A stretch of 64,000 nt of DNA from Acidobacteriaceae bacterium (lineage in GTDB: Bacteria; Acidobacteriota; Terriglobia; Terriglobales; Acidobacteriaceae). Of this stretch, positions 51,293 to 60,893 are shown piece after piece (position 1 is the stretch's first letter; every line of letters begins with the position of its first letter). The stretch spans positions 1 through 64,000 of the forward strand of contig JAJPKO010000058.1 of the NCBI GenBank assembly GCA_021323655.1, read 5' to 3'. Below the pieces are notes generated by a model. It was given only the letters and a program-made list of their open reading frames with translations. It was not told the origin of the DNA and searched no databases. The position numbers and the translations under genes were made by a program.

Positions 51293-54061
51293 CTAGTACT
51301 TCACCATGACGTCGTATGTTCCGCCCGCTTGCGGAATCCTGACCCATTCCTTTTGCGCATCGAAATCGTTCCACGGTTTGCCGTTGACCGAGACCTGCCG
51401 CATGGGCTTGCCTTGCGGGTGGCGAATGCGCAGCAAGATGCGCGGTGCTGTGCCACGGGCATCGAGTTTTATATGCGCAGCAATACTTCCGGATGCGGAC
51501 GAGCTCCGCACAGTATAGGAGACATCGCCGAACCATGTGGGCGCGCTGGTGACAGAGATTCGCTTCCCATCTTCCAGCCACGCCCGAGGGGCGGCCTGCA
51601 ACAGGACCAAGGTGTGGTCGTCCGATTCGCGCACAAGCATGTTGCGGTACAGCTCAAACCATGCGCCATCCGTGCTCGGCGGTCCAAAGAACTGTCCCCA
51701 TCGCCAACGGTGCTCCACTGGTTCAAACAAGGTTTGGCTGAATCCGCCGGCCATCATGCTGTAGAAGACCCTGATTGCCGCTTTGACATCATCGCGATCA
51801 AGATAAGCTGTCGCCTGCTGGTTGTAGACCGGCTCGTTAGCCAATCCCCATCCATGCAGGAACAAGTTGTCTTCGTGGTCGTTCAATAGCGAATCCGCCA
51901 TCAGACCGTCAGACGGCAGTGCGTTGAGACGCAGCAGATGGGTCGCCCCCGTATCCACGTCCGAGGGATACCACAACTGGAAGTTGCGTCCGGGCACCGC
52001 CGCATTGGAGGGTACATAGGGGATCCAGGTGTGATCGCGCAACTCGACCAGCGGGGATTCAACCGTTGCCGAGCCGAATCCGTGCTGGATGGCCGTGTGG
52101 AACTCCTGCGCAGTCTTCAGGCATTCTTCCGCACGTGGGCTGCCGTAGCGAGCTAATGCCTTACCCATCAGCTCGAGGCCAGCATAGAGGTAGCCCTGGT
52201 TGAAGGCCCAATACCCGTCCCCTGTGAAATCGTTCAGCGGGCCCTCTACCAATCCGCGCGTAGGTCCGGACTGGTTGGCTGCGCGGCGCACCTCGGCCAG
52301 CGTCCAATCAAGCGCCGTGTACGTACCGGGCAGCAGCGACTCGAACGCCTTGCGATCGCCCGAGAGCAGATAATTCTGCGCCACAGCGTACATCATGCCC
52401 GGCGTATAGGCGAGCCAGTGAGCGAACCCATTCACACGGCCGTTGAATTCCTGATTGTTGCGGTAGATGGCCGCAAGCTCATCCGTTGCGATCTGGTTGT
52501 ATCCGCGGAGGCCGTACAGCATGTAATCAACATAAACGGCCTGGTTGATGGGCCAGGGTGTCCCGGTCTGCGAATACGCGAAATCGGAATACGGCAGGTC
52601 CATGCGCCCGTCGCTGTGAAGGCGCGGAAGCATAAGCGCGTGCCAGAGGTTCGCCCGGAACAGATCGTTGACTGCCTTCTCCGGCACCTCAAACTGCGCG
52701 CCGCGATCCAGATAAGAGGACCAGAACCACAGGGTTGCTGCGCGTGCGCCCTCATAATCCAGGCGTGCCAGCGTCTCGCGCTCCGCCGGACTTATGACGG
52801 GCGAAGGCAGAGTTACAAAAAACTCCTTTGTTCCGTGGGGCGGCAGATCCACGGTAAGTGTAATGTCCACTCGCTTCGGCTTCTGGTCCTCTTCCTGCAC
52901 GCTGGCCCAGGCCAACCGCGCGCCTTCCGGCTTGAGTGCGAGGAGAACATTGTGATGTGCTGCATCCTCGAGGAAGACCTCTTCCCCAATCTGTTGCTCG
53001 ATGAATCCCGGATCATCCTCGGCGGGCAGCTCCCGCTCGTGCACCATCGTGACGGGCACTGCGTGGCGCTGGCCGGAAAGATCCGTCATCCTCACGCGCT
53101 GCATCAGTACCATTGGAATATCACCGCGCCGCCTCTGGGGAGGCCCGTTCAACGGGTACGCGAACTGCTCTACCTCGTAGCGCACCTGGTCACGCTCGAA
53201 TACCGTCATTACCACCGGCAGGCCGTCCGTCAGCGTTTGGCTCTTCCAGAAGGGAACGATACCTTCGGCCAAATTTCCGAATTCATACCAAAAGCGGAAG
53301 TGATCGGAGTTGCCGTAGTCGTTCCACACGCCCGCCCCGCGATCGATGCCAAACTTCGGAATGGCCGAGTCCCAGGTCAGGCATACGATGTGCCCGGGCC
53401 CCTGCTGCGCCGGATGCATATAGTCCGGGCTGCCCATATCCGCCCATCTTGCCTTGTATTCCGCATAGGTCGCCTCGGGTGCCTTCTTCACCTCATCGAG
53501 CACACGCAGCCCCGCCCAAGGCGCAAGCTGCTTCTCGATCTCCGCATACGACGCAGGCACGGGCCCGGTACTCACATACGTATCCAGCGCCGGCACCCAG
53601 AAGGTCTTCTGTCCGAGCAACTGATCCAGCGTCAGCGAAAAACCGCGGGTGCCTTCCGGGTTCAATTTAAACGTCAGCTTGCGCGTATCCACCCGCCAGG
53701 CGGGGTCCTGTGTCAGCCGCCGCACTGTAGCGGCATCACTGTGCGCGATCAGGTCCGACCAAATGACATGCTGTCCCTCCACGGGCTTGATATTGGCTGG
53801 CTGATACCGGATCGTGTACGTCCGCTGGTCAACATGACCACCCCCAAGGGTCGTCCGCCACTGCTGCGTTTTGTCCACCATCACACCCGGCGAGGCAAGG
53901 AGTTCGAGAAAGAATGGAGTACCGGCGGGCGATGTGTATCCAGCCGCCACCGTGAGCGTTATCTCCGGTTGGGTTTGCGCGTGCAACTTCCGGCCGGCGC
54001 AGAGCGCAATCAGCGCCAATACTAACCTGCCGCATGCTTTCCTTCTTGCAGTATTCATCAT
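51293..54061 (-). CDS. Secreted six-hairpin (alpha/alpha) glycosidase-like protein
   Basis: About 922 residues from ATG 54061, with leader ACGRLVLALIALCAGRKLHA. The N-terminal 380 residues are beta-rich (EITLTVAAGYTSPAGTPFFL, LDQLLGQKTFWVPALDTYVS). The central 350 residues look like an alpha/alpha-barrel of the six-hairpin glycosidase superfamily: AVNDLFRANLWHALMLPRLH, YSDFAYSQTGTPWPINQAVY, VDYMLYGLRGYNQIATDELA, GPLNDFTGDGYWAFNQGYLY. A C-terminal beta domain (VSYTVRSSSASGSIAAHIKL) follows. I cannot assign it to a numbered GH family; acidic residues around GDGYWAFNQ and DHEDN are candidate catalysts. It is isolated on the reverse strand, facing the mutarotase gene. Confidence 0.72.
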   Translation of the reverse strand: MMNTARRKACGRLVLALIALCAGRKLHAQTQPEITLTVAAGYTSPAGTPFFLELLASPGVMVDKTQQWRTTLGGGHVDQRTYTIRYQPANIKPVEGQHVIWSDLIAHSDAATVRRLTQDPAWRVDTRKLTFKLNPEGTRGFSLTLDQLLGQKTFWVPALDTYVSTGPVPASYAEIEKQLAPWAGLRVLDEVKKAPEATYAEYKARWADMGSPDYMHPAQQGPGHIVCLTWDSAIPKFGIDRGAGVWNDYGNSDHFRFWYEFGNLAEGIVPFWKSQTLTDGLPVVMTVFERDQVRYEVEQFAYPLNGPPQRRRGDIPMVLMQRVRMTDLSGQRHAVPVTMVHERELPAEDDPGFIEQQIGEEVFLEDAAHHNVLLALKPEGARLAWASVQEEDQKPKRVDITLTVDLPPHGTKEFFVTLPSPVISPAERETLARLDYEGARAATLWFWSSYLDRGAQFEVPEKAVNDLFRANLWHALMLPRLHSDGRMDLPYSDFAYSQTGTPWPINQAVYVDYMLYGLRGYNQIATDELAAIYRNNQEFNGRVNGFAHWLAYTPGMMYAVAQNYLLSGDRKAFESLLPGTYTALDWTLAEVRRAANQSGPTRGLVEGPLNDFTGDGYWAFNQGYLYAGLELMGKALARYGSPRAEECLKTAQEFHTAIQHGFGSATVESPLVELRDHTWIPYVPSNAAVPGRNFQLWYPSDVDTGATHLLRLNALPSDGLMADSLLNDHEDNLFLHGWGLANEPVYNQQATAYLDRDDVKAAIRVFYSMMAGGFSQTLFEPVEHRWRWGQFFGPPSTDGAWFELYRNMLVRESDDHTLVLLQAAPRAWLEDGKRISVTSAPTWFGDVSYTVRSSSASGSIAAHIKLDARGTAPRILLRIRHPQGKPMRQVSVNGKPWNDFDAQKEWVRIPQAGGTYDVMVKY

Positions 54062-54266
54062 CAATGTCGATCCGCGCCCTCCATCCATTATTCTTTCGCA
54101 GCGGTCGCGTGCCTTCCGATCCAAGCCGCCGTTGGTGACGCGTTTTCGTCCAACCAGGAGGACGCGGCATTGCAACTGCGGCTCCATGCGCCTGACCCAG
54201 TTCCTATACTGAAGGCGTACTGAAAGCGTCCGCATCGAGTTTCGATGATGGGTAAAGGGTTGCGCA

Positions 54267-55157
54267 TTGATTCAGCTCCAATCGTCCGCTCTGGTCATCA
54301 CCGTCCTTCCGGAGGTCGGCGGCAAAGTCGCACAAATTCACGACCGGAGTTCCGGGCACGACCTGCTCATTGGGCCGCGTCGGCCCTATCGCACCATTCC
54401 GATGGAGGGTGATTGGCTGCAGCACGATACCAGCGGCATGGATGATTGTTTTCCCAATGTTGCTCAGGGCCTGTATCCGCAAGTTCCGTGGAGCGACACT
54501 CATCTTCCTGATCTGGGTGAGTGGACGCATGGAACATGGAACGTAGCCGATGCCACTCCGAGCAGGATCGTTCTCGAGCGGTCCGGCACGATTCTTCCCT
54601 ACTTCGCTCAGAAGACCGTTCGTCTGGCTGACGACCGGCATCTGGAGTTCTCGTATGTCGTTGAAAACCGAGGCGTCGCACCCATCCGATACTTGTGGTC
54701 GGCGCACCCGCTGATCTCCGTACCCAGCTCGTTTGCAATCGAAGTGCCCCCCGGAAAGCTGATCTTCCGCACCTTTCCCCACGACGGGCATATTCGGTCA
54801 TGGCCGAGGTACGAGAACGTGGACCTCTCTCGTGAATGGATCGCGCGAGGAGAGAATCTCAAGGTCTTCATTACTGGCATGGCGGAAGGCTGGTGCACCC
54901 TTCACCTGCCATCGCACTCGCTTCGCTTCACGTTCGGACTCGAATCGATTCCGATCCTCGGCCTGTGGTTCAATAATTATGGATTCCCGGCAGGTGAAGA
55001 TGCATTCCGCTGCATCGCCGTTGAGCCTTGCACGTCGCCATCGGATCTGCTCGATGAACTCGCGCCCTCTGCCTATCCGGTCCTGGGTTTGAGTGAGCGG
55101 ATGGAGTGGTCGCTGAGCCTGCATGTCTCGAAATGCCTTTCAACCGAAACTGAGTAG
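54267..55157 (+). CDS. Aldose-1-epimerase (galactose-mutarotase-like) protein
   Basis: 296 residues, all-beta. The TTG at 54267 is the earliest start possible (in-frame stop at 54246) and AAAGGG lies about seven bases upstream. Mutarotase-like features are VTVLPEVGGKVAQIHDRSSG-type opening strands, GMDDCFPNVAQGLYP, GEWTHGTWNVAD, SYVVENRGVAPIRYLWSAHP (His candidate) and CIAVEPCTSPSDLLDELAP with a Glu candidate near the end. The canonical NHxYFN and D-R motifs are not evident, so it is a divergent member and the anomeric-carbon activity is inferred. No signal peptide, so cytoplasmic. Its last 18 bases overlap the end of the opposite-strand transporter gene. Confidence 0.78.
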   Translation: MIQLQSSALVITVLPEVGGKVAQIHDRSSGHDLLIGPRRPYRTIPMEGDWLQHDTSGMDDCFPNVAQGLYPQVPWSDTHLPDLGEWTHGTWNVADATPSRIVLERSGTILPYFAQKTVRLADDRHLEFSYVVENRGVAPIRYLWSAHPLISVPSSFAIEVPPGKLIFRTFPHDGHIRSWPRYENVDLSREWIARGENLKVFITGMAEGWCTLHLPSHSLRFTFGLESIPILGLWFNNYGFPAGEDAFRCIAVEPCTSPSDLLDELAPSAYPVLGLSERMEWSLSLHVSKCLSTETE

Positions 55158-55574
55158 CACCAGCGAAAGCACGCCAACCGCAATTCCGGCGATTCCGTAG
55201 CGCCCGATCCGTTCGTTGTAGATTAGCACTCCGCCCGCAGCCACAATGAAAAGATTCCCGCCCGTCGTAATCGGAAACACGATGTAGCCCGGTACTCCGC
55301 GCTCCAGCGCCAGCAGACTAAATAATTGTCCGCCAAAGCTCGCTGTTCCAATTCCGAACGCAATCGCCACCTCGCGCACGGCAAACCCTCCGCTCTCGAA
55401 CAGAAATGCAGAGAAGCTGAGAATTCCCGATCCCGCATACCACCACAGCAGATATTGAAAGTGAAACTGCTGCAGGAGCCCTCTCTCAGCCATCACTTTG
55501 AGGCCGAATGGCCCCAGGCCATTCATCACGAAGGCGATCATCATCAGCCGCATCCATTGGCCGGAACGGCTCAT
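55140..55574 (-). CDS. Half-size EamA/DMT transporter subunit (second gene of pair)
   Basis: 144 residues with about five hydrophobic helices (MRLMMIAFVMNGLGPFGLKV; YLLWWYAGSGILSFSAFLF; EVAIAFGIGTASFGGQLFSL; GYIVFPITTGGNLFIVAAGG; YGIAGIAVGVLSLVLLSF). The end IYNERIGRYGIAGIAVGVLS matches the EamA repeat signature (Y-E-l----GI--i--g). At half the length of ordinary EamA carriers it must pair, most likely with the product of the overlapping gene upstream, since the ATG overlaps that gene's stop (ATGA). Substrate unknown. Confidence 0.82.
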   Translation of the reverse strand: MSRSGQWMRLMMIAFVMNGLGPFGLKVMAERGLLQQFHFQYLLWWYAGSGILSFSAFLFESGGFAVREVAIAFGIGTASFGGQLFSLLALERGVPGYIVFPITTGGNLFIVAAGGVLIYNERIGRYGIAGIAVGVLSLVLLSFG

Positions 55575-56041
55575 GCAATCTCCTCTGGGGCACGCTCCTC
55601 TTCCGATCGCCGCATCTCGTCCTCCTGCTTATCTTTCCATAGCAAGAGGACGGCGGCCACTGCCAATGCCAACACCGCCACTTTCTTTGTATTCACGGAC
55701 TCATGATAGAGCACGACTGAACCAGCAGCCGGAATGGCAGCCGAGAGATTAATAATGAGCCAGCTCGTCGAAATCTTCCCAAAACGCACCCCGGCCATGA
55801 ACACAATGCCTCCGATGGCGTTCATGATTCCAAAGGACACTGCGATCACGTACACTGCGGTCGGTACATGGAACTGGCCGCTGCGAAAACACATCACGAA
55901 GCCGGCACTGAACGCAACACACCATGCGTACGCCCAGGCATATACTGCGCCGGGCCTGCACTGCCTCAGGTTCGCGAACTTCACCAGCAAGCCTATCGCC
56001 CCGAAACAGATGAGGGAGAGGACCATGTAAAGGAATCCCAC
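55571..56041 (-). CDS. Half-size EamA/DMT transporter subunit (first gene of pair)
   Basis: 156 residues with about five helices (MGFLYMVLSLICFGAIGLLV; AYAWCVAFSAGFVMCF; VYVIAVSFGIMNAIGGIVFM; WLIINLSAAIPAAGSVVLYH; VAVLALAVAAVLLLW) and a charged tail (KDKQEDEMRRSEEERAPEEI). SVVLYHESVNTKKVAVLALA is the repeat-closing signature. The pair resembles heterodimeric small multidrug or DMT systems in which two short proteins replace one fused carrier. The 5' region (56042-56292) is shared with the divergent deacylase gene and contains a 9-base inverted repeat. Confidence 0.82.
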   Translation of the reverse strand: MGFLYMVLSLICFGAIGLLVKFANLRQCRPGAVYAWAYAWCVAFSAGFVMCFRSGQFHVPTAVYVIAVSFGIMNAIGGIVFMAGVRFGKISTSWLIINLSAAIPAAGSVVLYHESVNTKKVAVLALAVAAVLLLWKDKQEDEMRRSEEERAPEEIA

Positions 56042-56140
56042 GCGTATATCTCCAGGCGATCGGTTTTGGTAGGCCTCGGTTCCCAGTGATAGCGGGGAAG
56101 AGGAATCCCATGGGTATAAACGGGCTCCGCTTCAACGAAT

Positions 56141-56182
56141 GTAACATGCAGTGGTGTCGGCTTTGGGGCTTCCGCATGTTAC
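56141..56182. promoter_or_regulatory. Spaced inverted repeat between the divergent transporter pair and deacylase gene
   Basis: GTAACATGC (56141-56149) and GCATGTTAC (56174-56182) are exact 9-base arms separated by 24 bases. The site lies 100 bases before the transporter pair and 110 before the deacylase gene. It could be two half-sites for a dimeric regulator or a chance match. Confidence 0.35.
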
Positions 56183-56292
56183 GGCTTTGAAAGTGTCCAT
56201 CCCTCTGTACAGCATTTGGCCTCATTCGGCGTCTTCTTCATTTCGGCGGGGCCGGTCGTTCAAACTAGTTCGAGAGGAGCGAATTACAAGGC

Positions 56293-57333
56293 ATGCCGAC
56301 GATCATTCATCATCCCGATCAGATTGACTTCGATAAGCCCGGCAAGCACCACTACCAGGTCGCATTTCATCTCGATTCTGGCTGGGGCTATTCCCTGGTG
56401 CCCCTCACTGTCATCAACGGCACGCGGCCTGCTTCGTCCGGCGAAAATCCTCCCGGCTTGGCTGCTTTCGGTGGAACCCACGGAAACGAATGGGAAGGCC
56501 AGATCGCCATCAAACAGCTCTGCCAGGAACTCCATCCCGATCAGATCAGCGGGCGTGTGATCCTGATGCCCCAGTTAAGCCAGAGTGCCTGCGCGGCCAA
56601 TCAGCGGGTTTCGCCATTCGACGGCGTGAACATGAACCGCGCCTTTCCCGGCAATCTGCGCGGCAGCCTCTCCTATCGCATCGCCCATTTCGTAAAGTCG
56701 TATGTATTTCCGCGGGTGAGGGTGGTCGTTGACGTGCACGCCGGCGGCCGTGAAGGCGGCTTCGCGCTGTGCACTTCGTTCCATCCAGTACCCGATCCTG
56801 CACAATTCGCGGAGATTGGCCGCGTGGCCGCTCTCTTCGATACGCCATTCATGCTTGTCTACTCGAGCCAAATGGCCTCCGGCCTGCTCACCGACGAGGC
56901 TGAGGCCGAAGGCAAGATTGCTATTGGAGGCGAATTCGGCTTCGGCGAGTCAGTCAATCGCCGCGGAGTCCTCCATGCCGTCACTGGCATCCAGAATGTT
57001 CTCCGCCATTACAACATGTTGGCCGGAGATATCGTCCGCATCGATTCCGGGCGCAACCATTCACCGCTTCTCGTAGATGCGCGCAACCTGGAGGACTATA
57101 CTCCCTGCCCTCAAGATGGAATTTGGGAACCACTCGTGGACCTTGGAGATCGGGTGCAGAAATATCAGCTGATCGGGCGCGTCCATTCCTTCTCCGACCA
57201 CACCGTCGCCGCACTGGAACTTCGCGCCCACCGCGATGGGATCATGATCATGATGTGCGGAACGGCCCAGTGCCGACAGGGTACAACGCTCTTCGTCATC
57301 GCCGCCCCGGTAGACCACGGAACGAAAACCTAG
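56293..57333 (+). CDS. Succinylglutamate desuccinylase/aspartoacylase-family zinc deacylase (M14)
   Basis: 346 residues, cytoplasmic. The zinc site HxxE...H is complete: LAAFGGTHGNEWEGQIAIK (His and Glu) and VVVDVHAGGREGGFALC (His). The substrate-binding NMNRAFPGNLRG and the catalytic Glu in IAIGGEFGFGESVNRRG are also present. The C-terminal beta domain (DGIWEPLVDLGDRVQKYQLI and GRVHSFS) is lipoyl-like, as usual. Enzymes of this group remove N-acyl groups from amino acids (aspartoacylase, AstE, ectoine-pathway DoeB). In a sugar region it may deacylate an amino acid or amino-sugar derivative. AGAGGAG lies upstream of the ATG. It stands alone, convergent with the second TonB receptor. Confidence 0.87.
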   Translation: MPTIIHHPDQIDFDKPGKHHYQVAFHLDSGWGYSLVPLTVINGTRPASSGENPPGLAAFGGTHGNEWEGQIAIKQLCQELHPDQISGRVILMPQLSQSACAANQRVSPFDGVNMNRAFPGNLRGSLSYRIAHFVKSYVFPRVRVVVDVHAGGREGGFALCTSFHPVPDPAQFAEIGRVAALFDTPFMLVYSSQMASGLLTDEAEAEGKIAIGGEFGFGESVNRRGVLHAVTGIQNVLRHYNMLAGDIVRIDSGRNHSPLLVDARNLEDYTPCPQDGIWEPLVDLGDRVQKYQLIGRVHSFSDHTVAALELRAHRDGIMIMMCGTAQCRQGTTLFVIAAPVDHGTKT

Positions 57334-57452
57334 TCTGGTGCAGTGCGTCGTAAATGATGGCCATTCTTACCGCAAGTGGAACGAGTGGTGGAAATGGCGC
57401 TGTATCAAAAGCCCGCCAACGATCACAGCATCCATCTCCTGTCTCGCACGGT

Positions 57453-60400
57453 TCAGAAGATCAGCTTCAGAGCGAACTGCATCTCCCGAGGAGCTCCAGC
57501 GGTGAAGATCTGTCCCGTGCTCGATTCTCCAATGGATGCGTTGGGTGCGCCGAAGTTCACATAGTTCGGGGCATTAAATGCCTCCCACCTGAACTGCAGG
57601 TAGGTTCCCTCGCGGAATACAAAATTCTTCAGGAGCGCCGCATCCAGGCCCTTCGTCGCCGGTGCATCCATGATGTTCATGCCGGAGTCGCCATAGGTGT
57701 ATGCAGCGGGCGCTGCCAGCGCATTGGGATTGAACCACAGCTTGGCGCCACGGTGTGGAACCGAGAGCGATCCCACCAGATCGGGGCGGGTGTCATATCC
57801 ATTGCCCAACGTCGCACCCGGAACATCGAACGAAAAAGGCGCTCCTGACGCATATGAGAGGATGCCGCTCAGCTCCCACCCTCCAAGCAGCAGATCTGCG
57901 GCCCGATTCATGCCGTTGAAGTATTTCCGGCCGCGGCCAACCGGAAGATCGTAAACCGAGTTCACCGTCAGGATGTGGGTAATATCGTTGGCAGAACGGC
58001 CGCGGTTGTAGCCCGTCGGAGTCAAAGGTTGTACAGTGCAGTAGACGCAGGACGCGAGATTGTCGACCATCAACTTGCTGAATGCATAGGAACCGGTGAA
58101 GGTCCAGCCGTTGATGAAGCGGCGCTCCCACTTGGCCTGTAGACCGTTGTACCAGGAATCGCCCATGTTCTGATATAGGAAGATACTGCTCAGTTGCGGA
58201 ATCGGCCGGGCCGCCTGCAAGTCAGCATATTGGCCGGCCGCGACGTCGTCATACGATTGACCGGAGATTCCATCGAACAGATGATTGCCAACGTAAGAGA
58301 TGGTCAGCGTGGAAGCCAAAGGCAACGTCTGTTCCACGGCCAGGTTCCACTCATGCGTCTTTTGCGCCCTCACGTTCCATGCCGGCGCTGCTACGCTCGG
58401 AGGGCTGAAGGTATTCGGCACTAGCGGGAAGGCTGTCTCCCACTTCTGCTTCGATTGCGCGCTGAAACTCGGTGTCTCATAGCTCCAGTAGGGCGGTCCC
58501 ACAATGGACGAAGCAGCGATGTTGCCTTGGAAGCTGCTGGTAAAGATGCCGTAAGCGCCGCGCAGCACGGTGCCGTTTCTCATGCTCCATGCGAACCCTA
58601 ACCGCGGAGAAAAGTACCCATTACCCTGGAACAGGCCGGCAGGAATTCCAACAGTATTGGCGGGGACCCACAATCCGGCAGTCGCTGCGGCAAGGTACGG
58701 AGCCACCGGTTGCGCACTCAGATTGACTTTCCCGTTGGAGTCGACGCCGGCTATTACCTTACCGGTTCGCGGATCAAAGGTGGCACCATTGCCGTGCACC
58801 AGGGTCTTGTCATACCAGCGGTCGTATCGCAGACCCAGGTTGAGGGTAAGGTTGCGCGTAACCTTGTACGTATCCTCTACGAAAATGCCCGTGTAAGGCG
58901 CGTGTTGCACTCCGAATGGCGCAATCGGATAGTTCCGCGCCGCGGACGAGGTCAGACCGAGAAGATAATCGGCGAAACCGTTCCCCGTGTATTGACCGTT
59001 GAAAGTGAAGTTGCCTTGGGATGCGAACGAATTATGGTTCCCGTACACCGCCCTCGTGTCGTACTGGATCCCGACATCGATAAGGTGCTTGCCGCGCACG
59101 AGGTTCACGCTCGTCTTGCCGTTCCAGCTGTGCGACCATAGCTTGCCATTGGCGCCCCATAATTCCCCAAAACCCGTGTAGCCGCTAATGCTGACACTCG
59201 GGAACCCGGCTGCGCTCTGCTGCGATGGCGAGGAAAATCCTTGTATTCCCGCCTGGTCGGTCAGGTTCGTTCCGCCCACCTGCGGACTGATGAACGTGTT
59301 GTTCGAACTCTGATATCCGGCGTTCGCGCTGAACACCGTATTCGCTGAGATCGTGTACACGTAATCGAGCGTGTAGCTCTCCTGCACGGTCTTATTGGTC
59401 TCATACACCTTGGGACTGTAGCCATAAAACAGCTCTGGGCTGTCGTAGCGAACCCAGCGCCCGTAAAGATGCTGCTTGGTGGTGAGCACATGATCGATGC
59501 GTGCGGTCCCCGACGTGGTGTCATTCTTCGTCGACGCAACCGCGTGGTAATTACCGTCCGCAGCGTTGGGTTGCAACAGGTATGGGAAGAACGACACCGC
59601 CGCGGGGTCGAACCGATTTGATGGTATCTGGTTATTCGGGAAGGGTTGACCGGTTGTTGGATCCATGATGGGCTTGGAAAGGCTTGAAAAATCGCCCGTG
59701 AGCATCGCAGGCACGGGAACGGCGTTGTTGAAGATCTGGTTCTGCCGGATGCGCAGCGCCTCAAAACTTCCGAAGAAGAATGTCTTGTCGCGGATGATCC
59801 GCCCGCCTCCCGCGGCGCCATACTGGTTCTGCACCAGCTTTGGCGTGGTCGTCTCGAAATAGTTCCGCGCGGCAAACGCGCTGTTCCGCGCAAATTCCCA
59901 CAGTGCTCCATGGTATGCATTTGTGCCGAACTTAGTCGCCACCATCACCTGCAGCGGATAACGCCCATTCTCGGCGCTGAAGTTGGATGTCTGCACATTG
60001 AACTCCGCAATGGTATCCACGCTGGGAATCGCGGTCGCGCCTTCATCCATCGCGCCGTTCGCGTTGGCGCCGTCCAGCGAGAACTGCGTCTGGCCGCTCT
60101 GCACGCCCACGCCCTGCACATACGAACCGCGCTCCGCACCGAACTGGCCGCCCTGCTGACCGGTATATTGCATGCCCGGAGCCAAGCTCACCAGTTGCAC
60201 CACATTGCGGCCGTCAAGCGGCAGATCTGTCACCTGCTTTTCCTGGATCACCGTTTCGGTGGACGCGGTTTCCGTCTGCATCTGCGATTCGATCCCTTGC
60301 ACCGTCACTTGCTGGCTCACGCTGCCCAGCGTCAGCACGGGCGACAGCCTGCTCCGCTGGCCGATCTCCAACACGAGCCTGTCCATCTTCCAACTATTGA

Positions 60401-60653
60401 AGCCGTTCATCAACACTTCCACTGAGTAAGGTCCGATGGGCAATGCGAGGATTTGGAAATTGCCGCCGCTATCCGTCGTGTCTTCCTTTTTGAATCCGGT
60501 GTCCAGGTTCATCGCTGTAACCTTGGCACCGGGGACTACGGCTCCGCTTTGATCCGTGACAACACCGAGCACCGCTCCCTGCTCGGCAGTCTGCGCACAC
60601 AAGGTACTTGCTGCCAATGGCAGCAGGGAGATTAGGAGTAACAGTTTTCGCAT
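57453..60653 (-). CDS. Oar-like TonB-dependent outer-membrane receptor (second)
   Basis: About 1066 residues from ATG 60653, set by GGAGG six bases upstream; the open frame continues further up without signals. Signal peptide MRKLLLLISLLPLAASTLCA. Then the carboxypeptidase-regulatory-like domain (GVVTDQSGAVVPGAKVTAMN, LPIGPYSVEVLMNGFNSWKM), the plug (VTDLPLDGRNVVQLVSLAPG, SVDTIAEFNVQTSNFSAENG) and a large barrel ending MQFALKLIF with the terminal Phe. It shares the overall layout of the receptor at 26707 but the two are clearly different in sequence, suggesting different ligands. It is divergent from the IclR gene across a 309-base region with a palindrome, so IclR is its probable regulator. 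Confidence 0.9.
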   Translation of the reverse strand: MRKLLLLISLLPLAASTLCAQTAEQGAVLGVVTDQSGAVVPGAKVTAMNLDTGFKKEDTTDSGGNFQILALPIGPYSVEVLMNGFNSWKMDRLVLEIGQRSRLSPVLTLGSVSQQVTVQGIESQMQTETASTETVIQEKQVTDLPLDGRNVVQLVSLAPGMQYTGQQGGQFGAERGSYVQGVGVQSGQTQFSLDGANANGAMDEGATAIPSVDTIAEFNVQTSNFSAENGRYPLQVMVATKFGTNAYHGALWEFARNSAFAARNYFETTTPKLVQNQYGAAGGGRIIRDKTFFFGSFEALRIRQNQIFNNAVPVPAMLTGDFSSLSKPIMDPTTGQPFPNNQIPSNRFDPAAVSFFPYLLQPNAADGNYHAVASTKNDTTSGTARIDHVLTTKQHLYGRWVRYDSPELFYGYSPKVYETNKTVQESYTLDYVYTISANTVFSANAGYQSSNNTFISPQVGGTNLTDQAGIQGFSSPSQQSAAGFPSVSISGYTGFGELWGANGKLWSHSWNGKTSVNLVRGKHLIDVGIQYDTRAVYGNHNSFASQGNFTFNGQYTGNGFADYLLGLTSSAARNYPIAPFGVQHAPYTGIFVEDTYKVTRNLTLNLGLRYDRWYDKTLVHGNGATFDPRTGKVIAGVDSNGKVNLSAQPVAPYLAAATAGLWVPANTVGIPAGLFQGNGYFSPRLGFAWSMRNGTVLRGAYGIFTSSFQGNIAASSIVGPPYWSYETPSFSAQSKQKWETAFPLVPNTFSPPSVAAPAWNVRAQKTHEWNLAVEQTLPLASTLTISYVGNHLFDGISGQSYDDVAAGQYADLQAARPIPQLSSIFLYQNMGDSWYNGLQAKWERRFINGWTFTGSYAFSKLMVDNLASCVYCTVQPLTPTGYNRGRSANDITHILTVNSVYDLPVGRGRKYFNGMNRAADLLLGGWELSGILSYASGAPFSFDVPGATLGNGYDTRPDLVGSLSVPHRGAKLWFNPNALAAPAAYTYGDSGMNIMDAPATKGLDAALLKNFVFREGTYLQFRWEAFNAPNYVNFGAPNASIGESSTGQIFTAGAPREMQFALKLIF

Positions 60654-60893
60654 CGGTGCCTCCAGGTTAGGGATCGCTCTTGGTGAACGGAAACTAGGCC
60701 GACTTATTGACGACAGTGTTCTACAAATGAGGTTGCGGTGGAACGTCCCGCTCCCCTCCACATAGCGATACCGTCCGGCCCGTTGAACAGAACTCCAGGA
60801 AATACTGCAGGCAGACGGGCATCATGGGCCTGCACATCCAGCGATGTCTCGAATGGTAAGGGGAGCGAATCTCAGGTGGGTGTCCGATTAGCT

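Noticed and set aside
52418-54025. Forward open frame of 535 codons
   Set aside because: Antisense to the six-hairpin protein gene, whose signal peptide and fold are clear; the frame itself has no recognisable domain.
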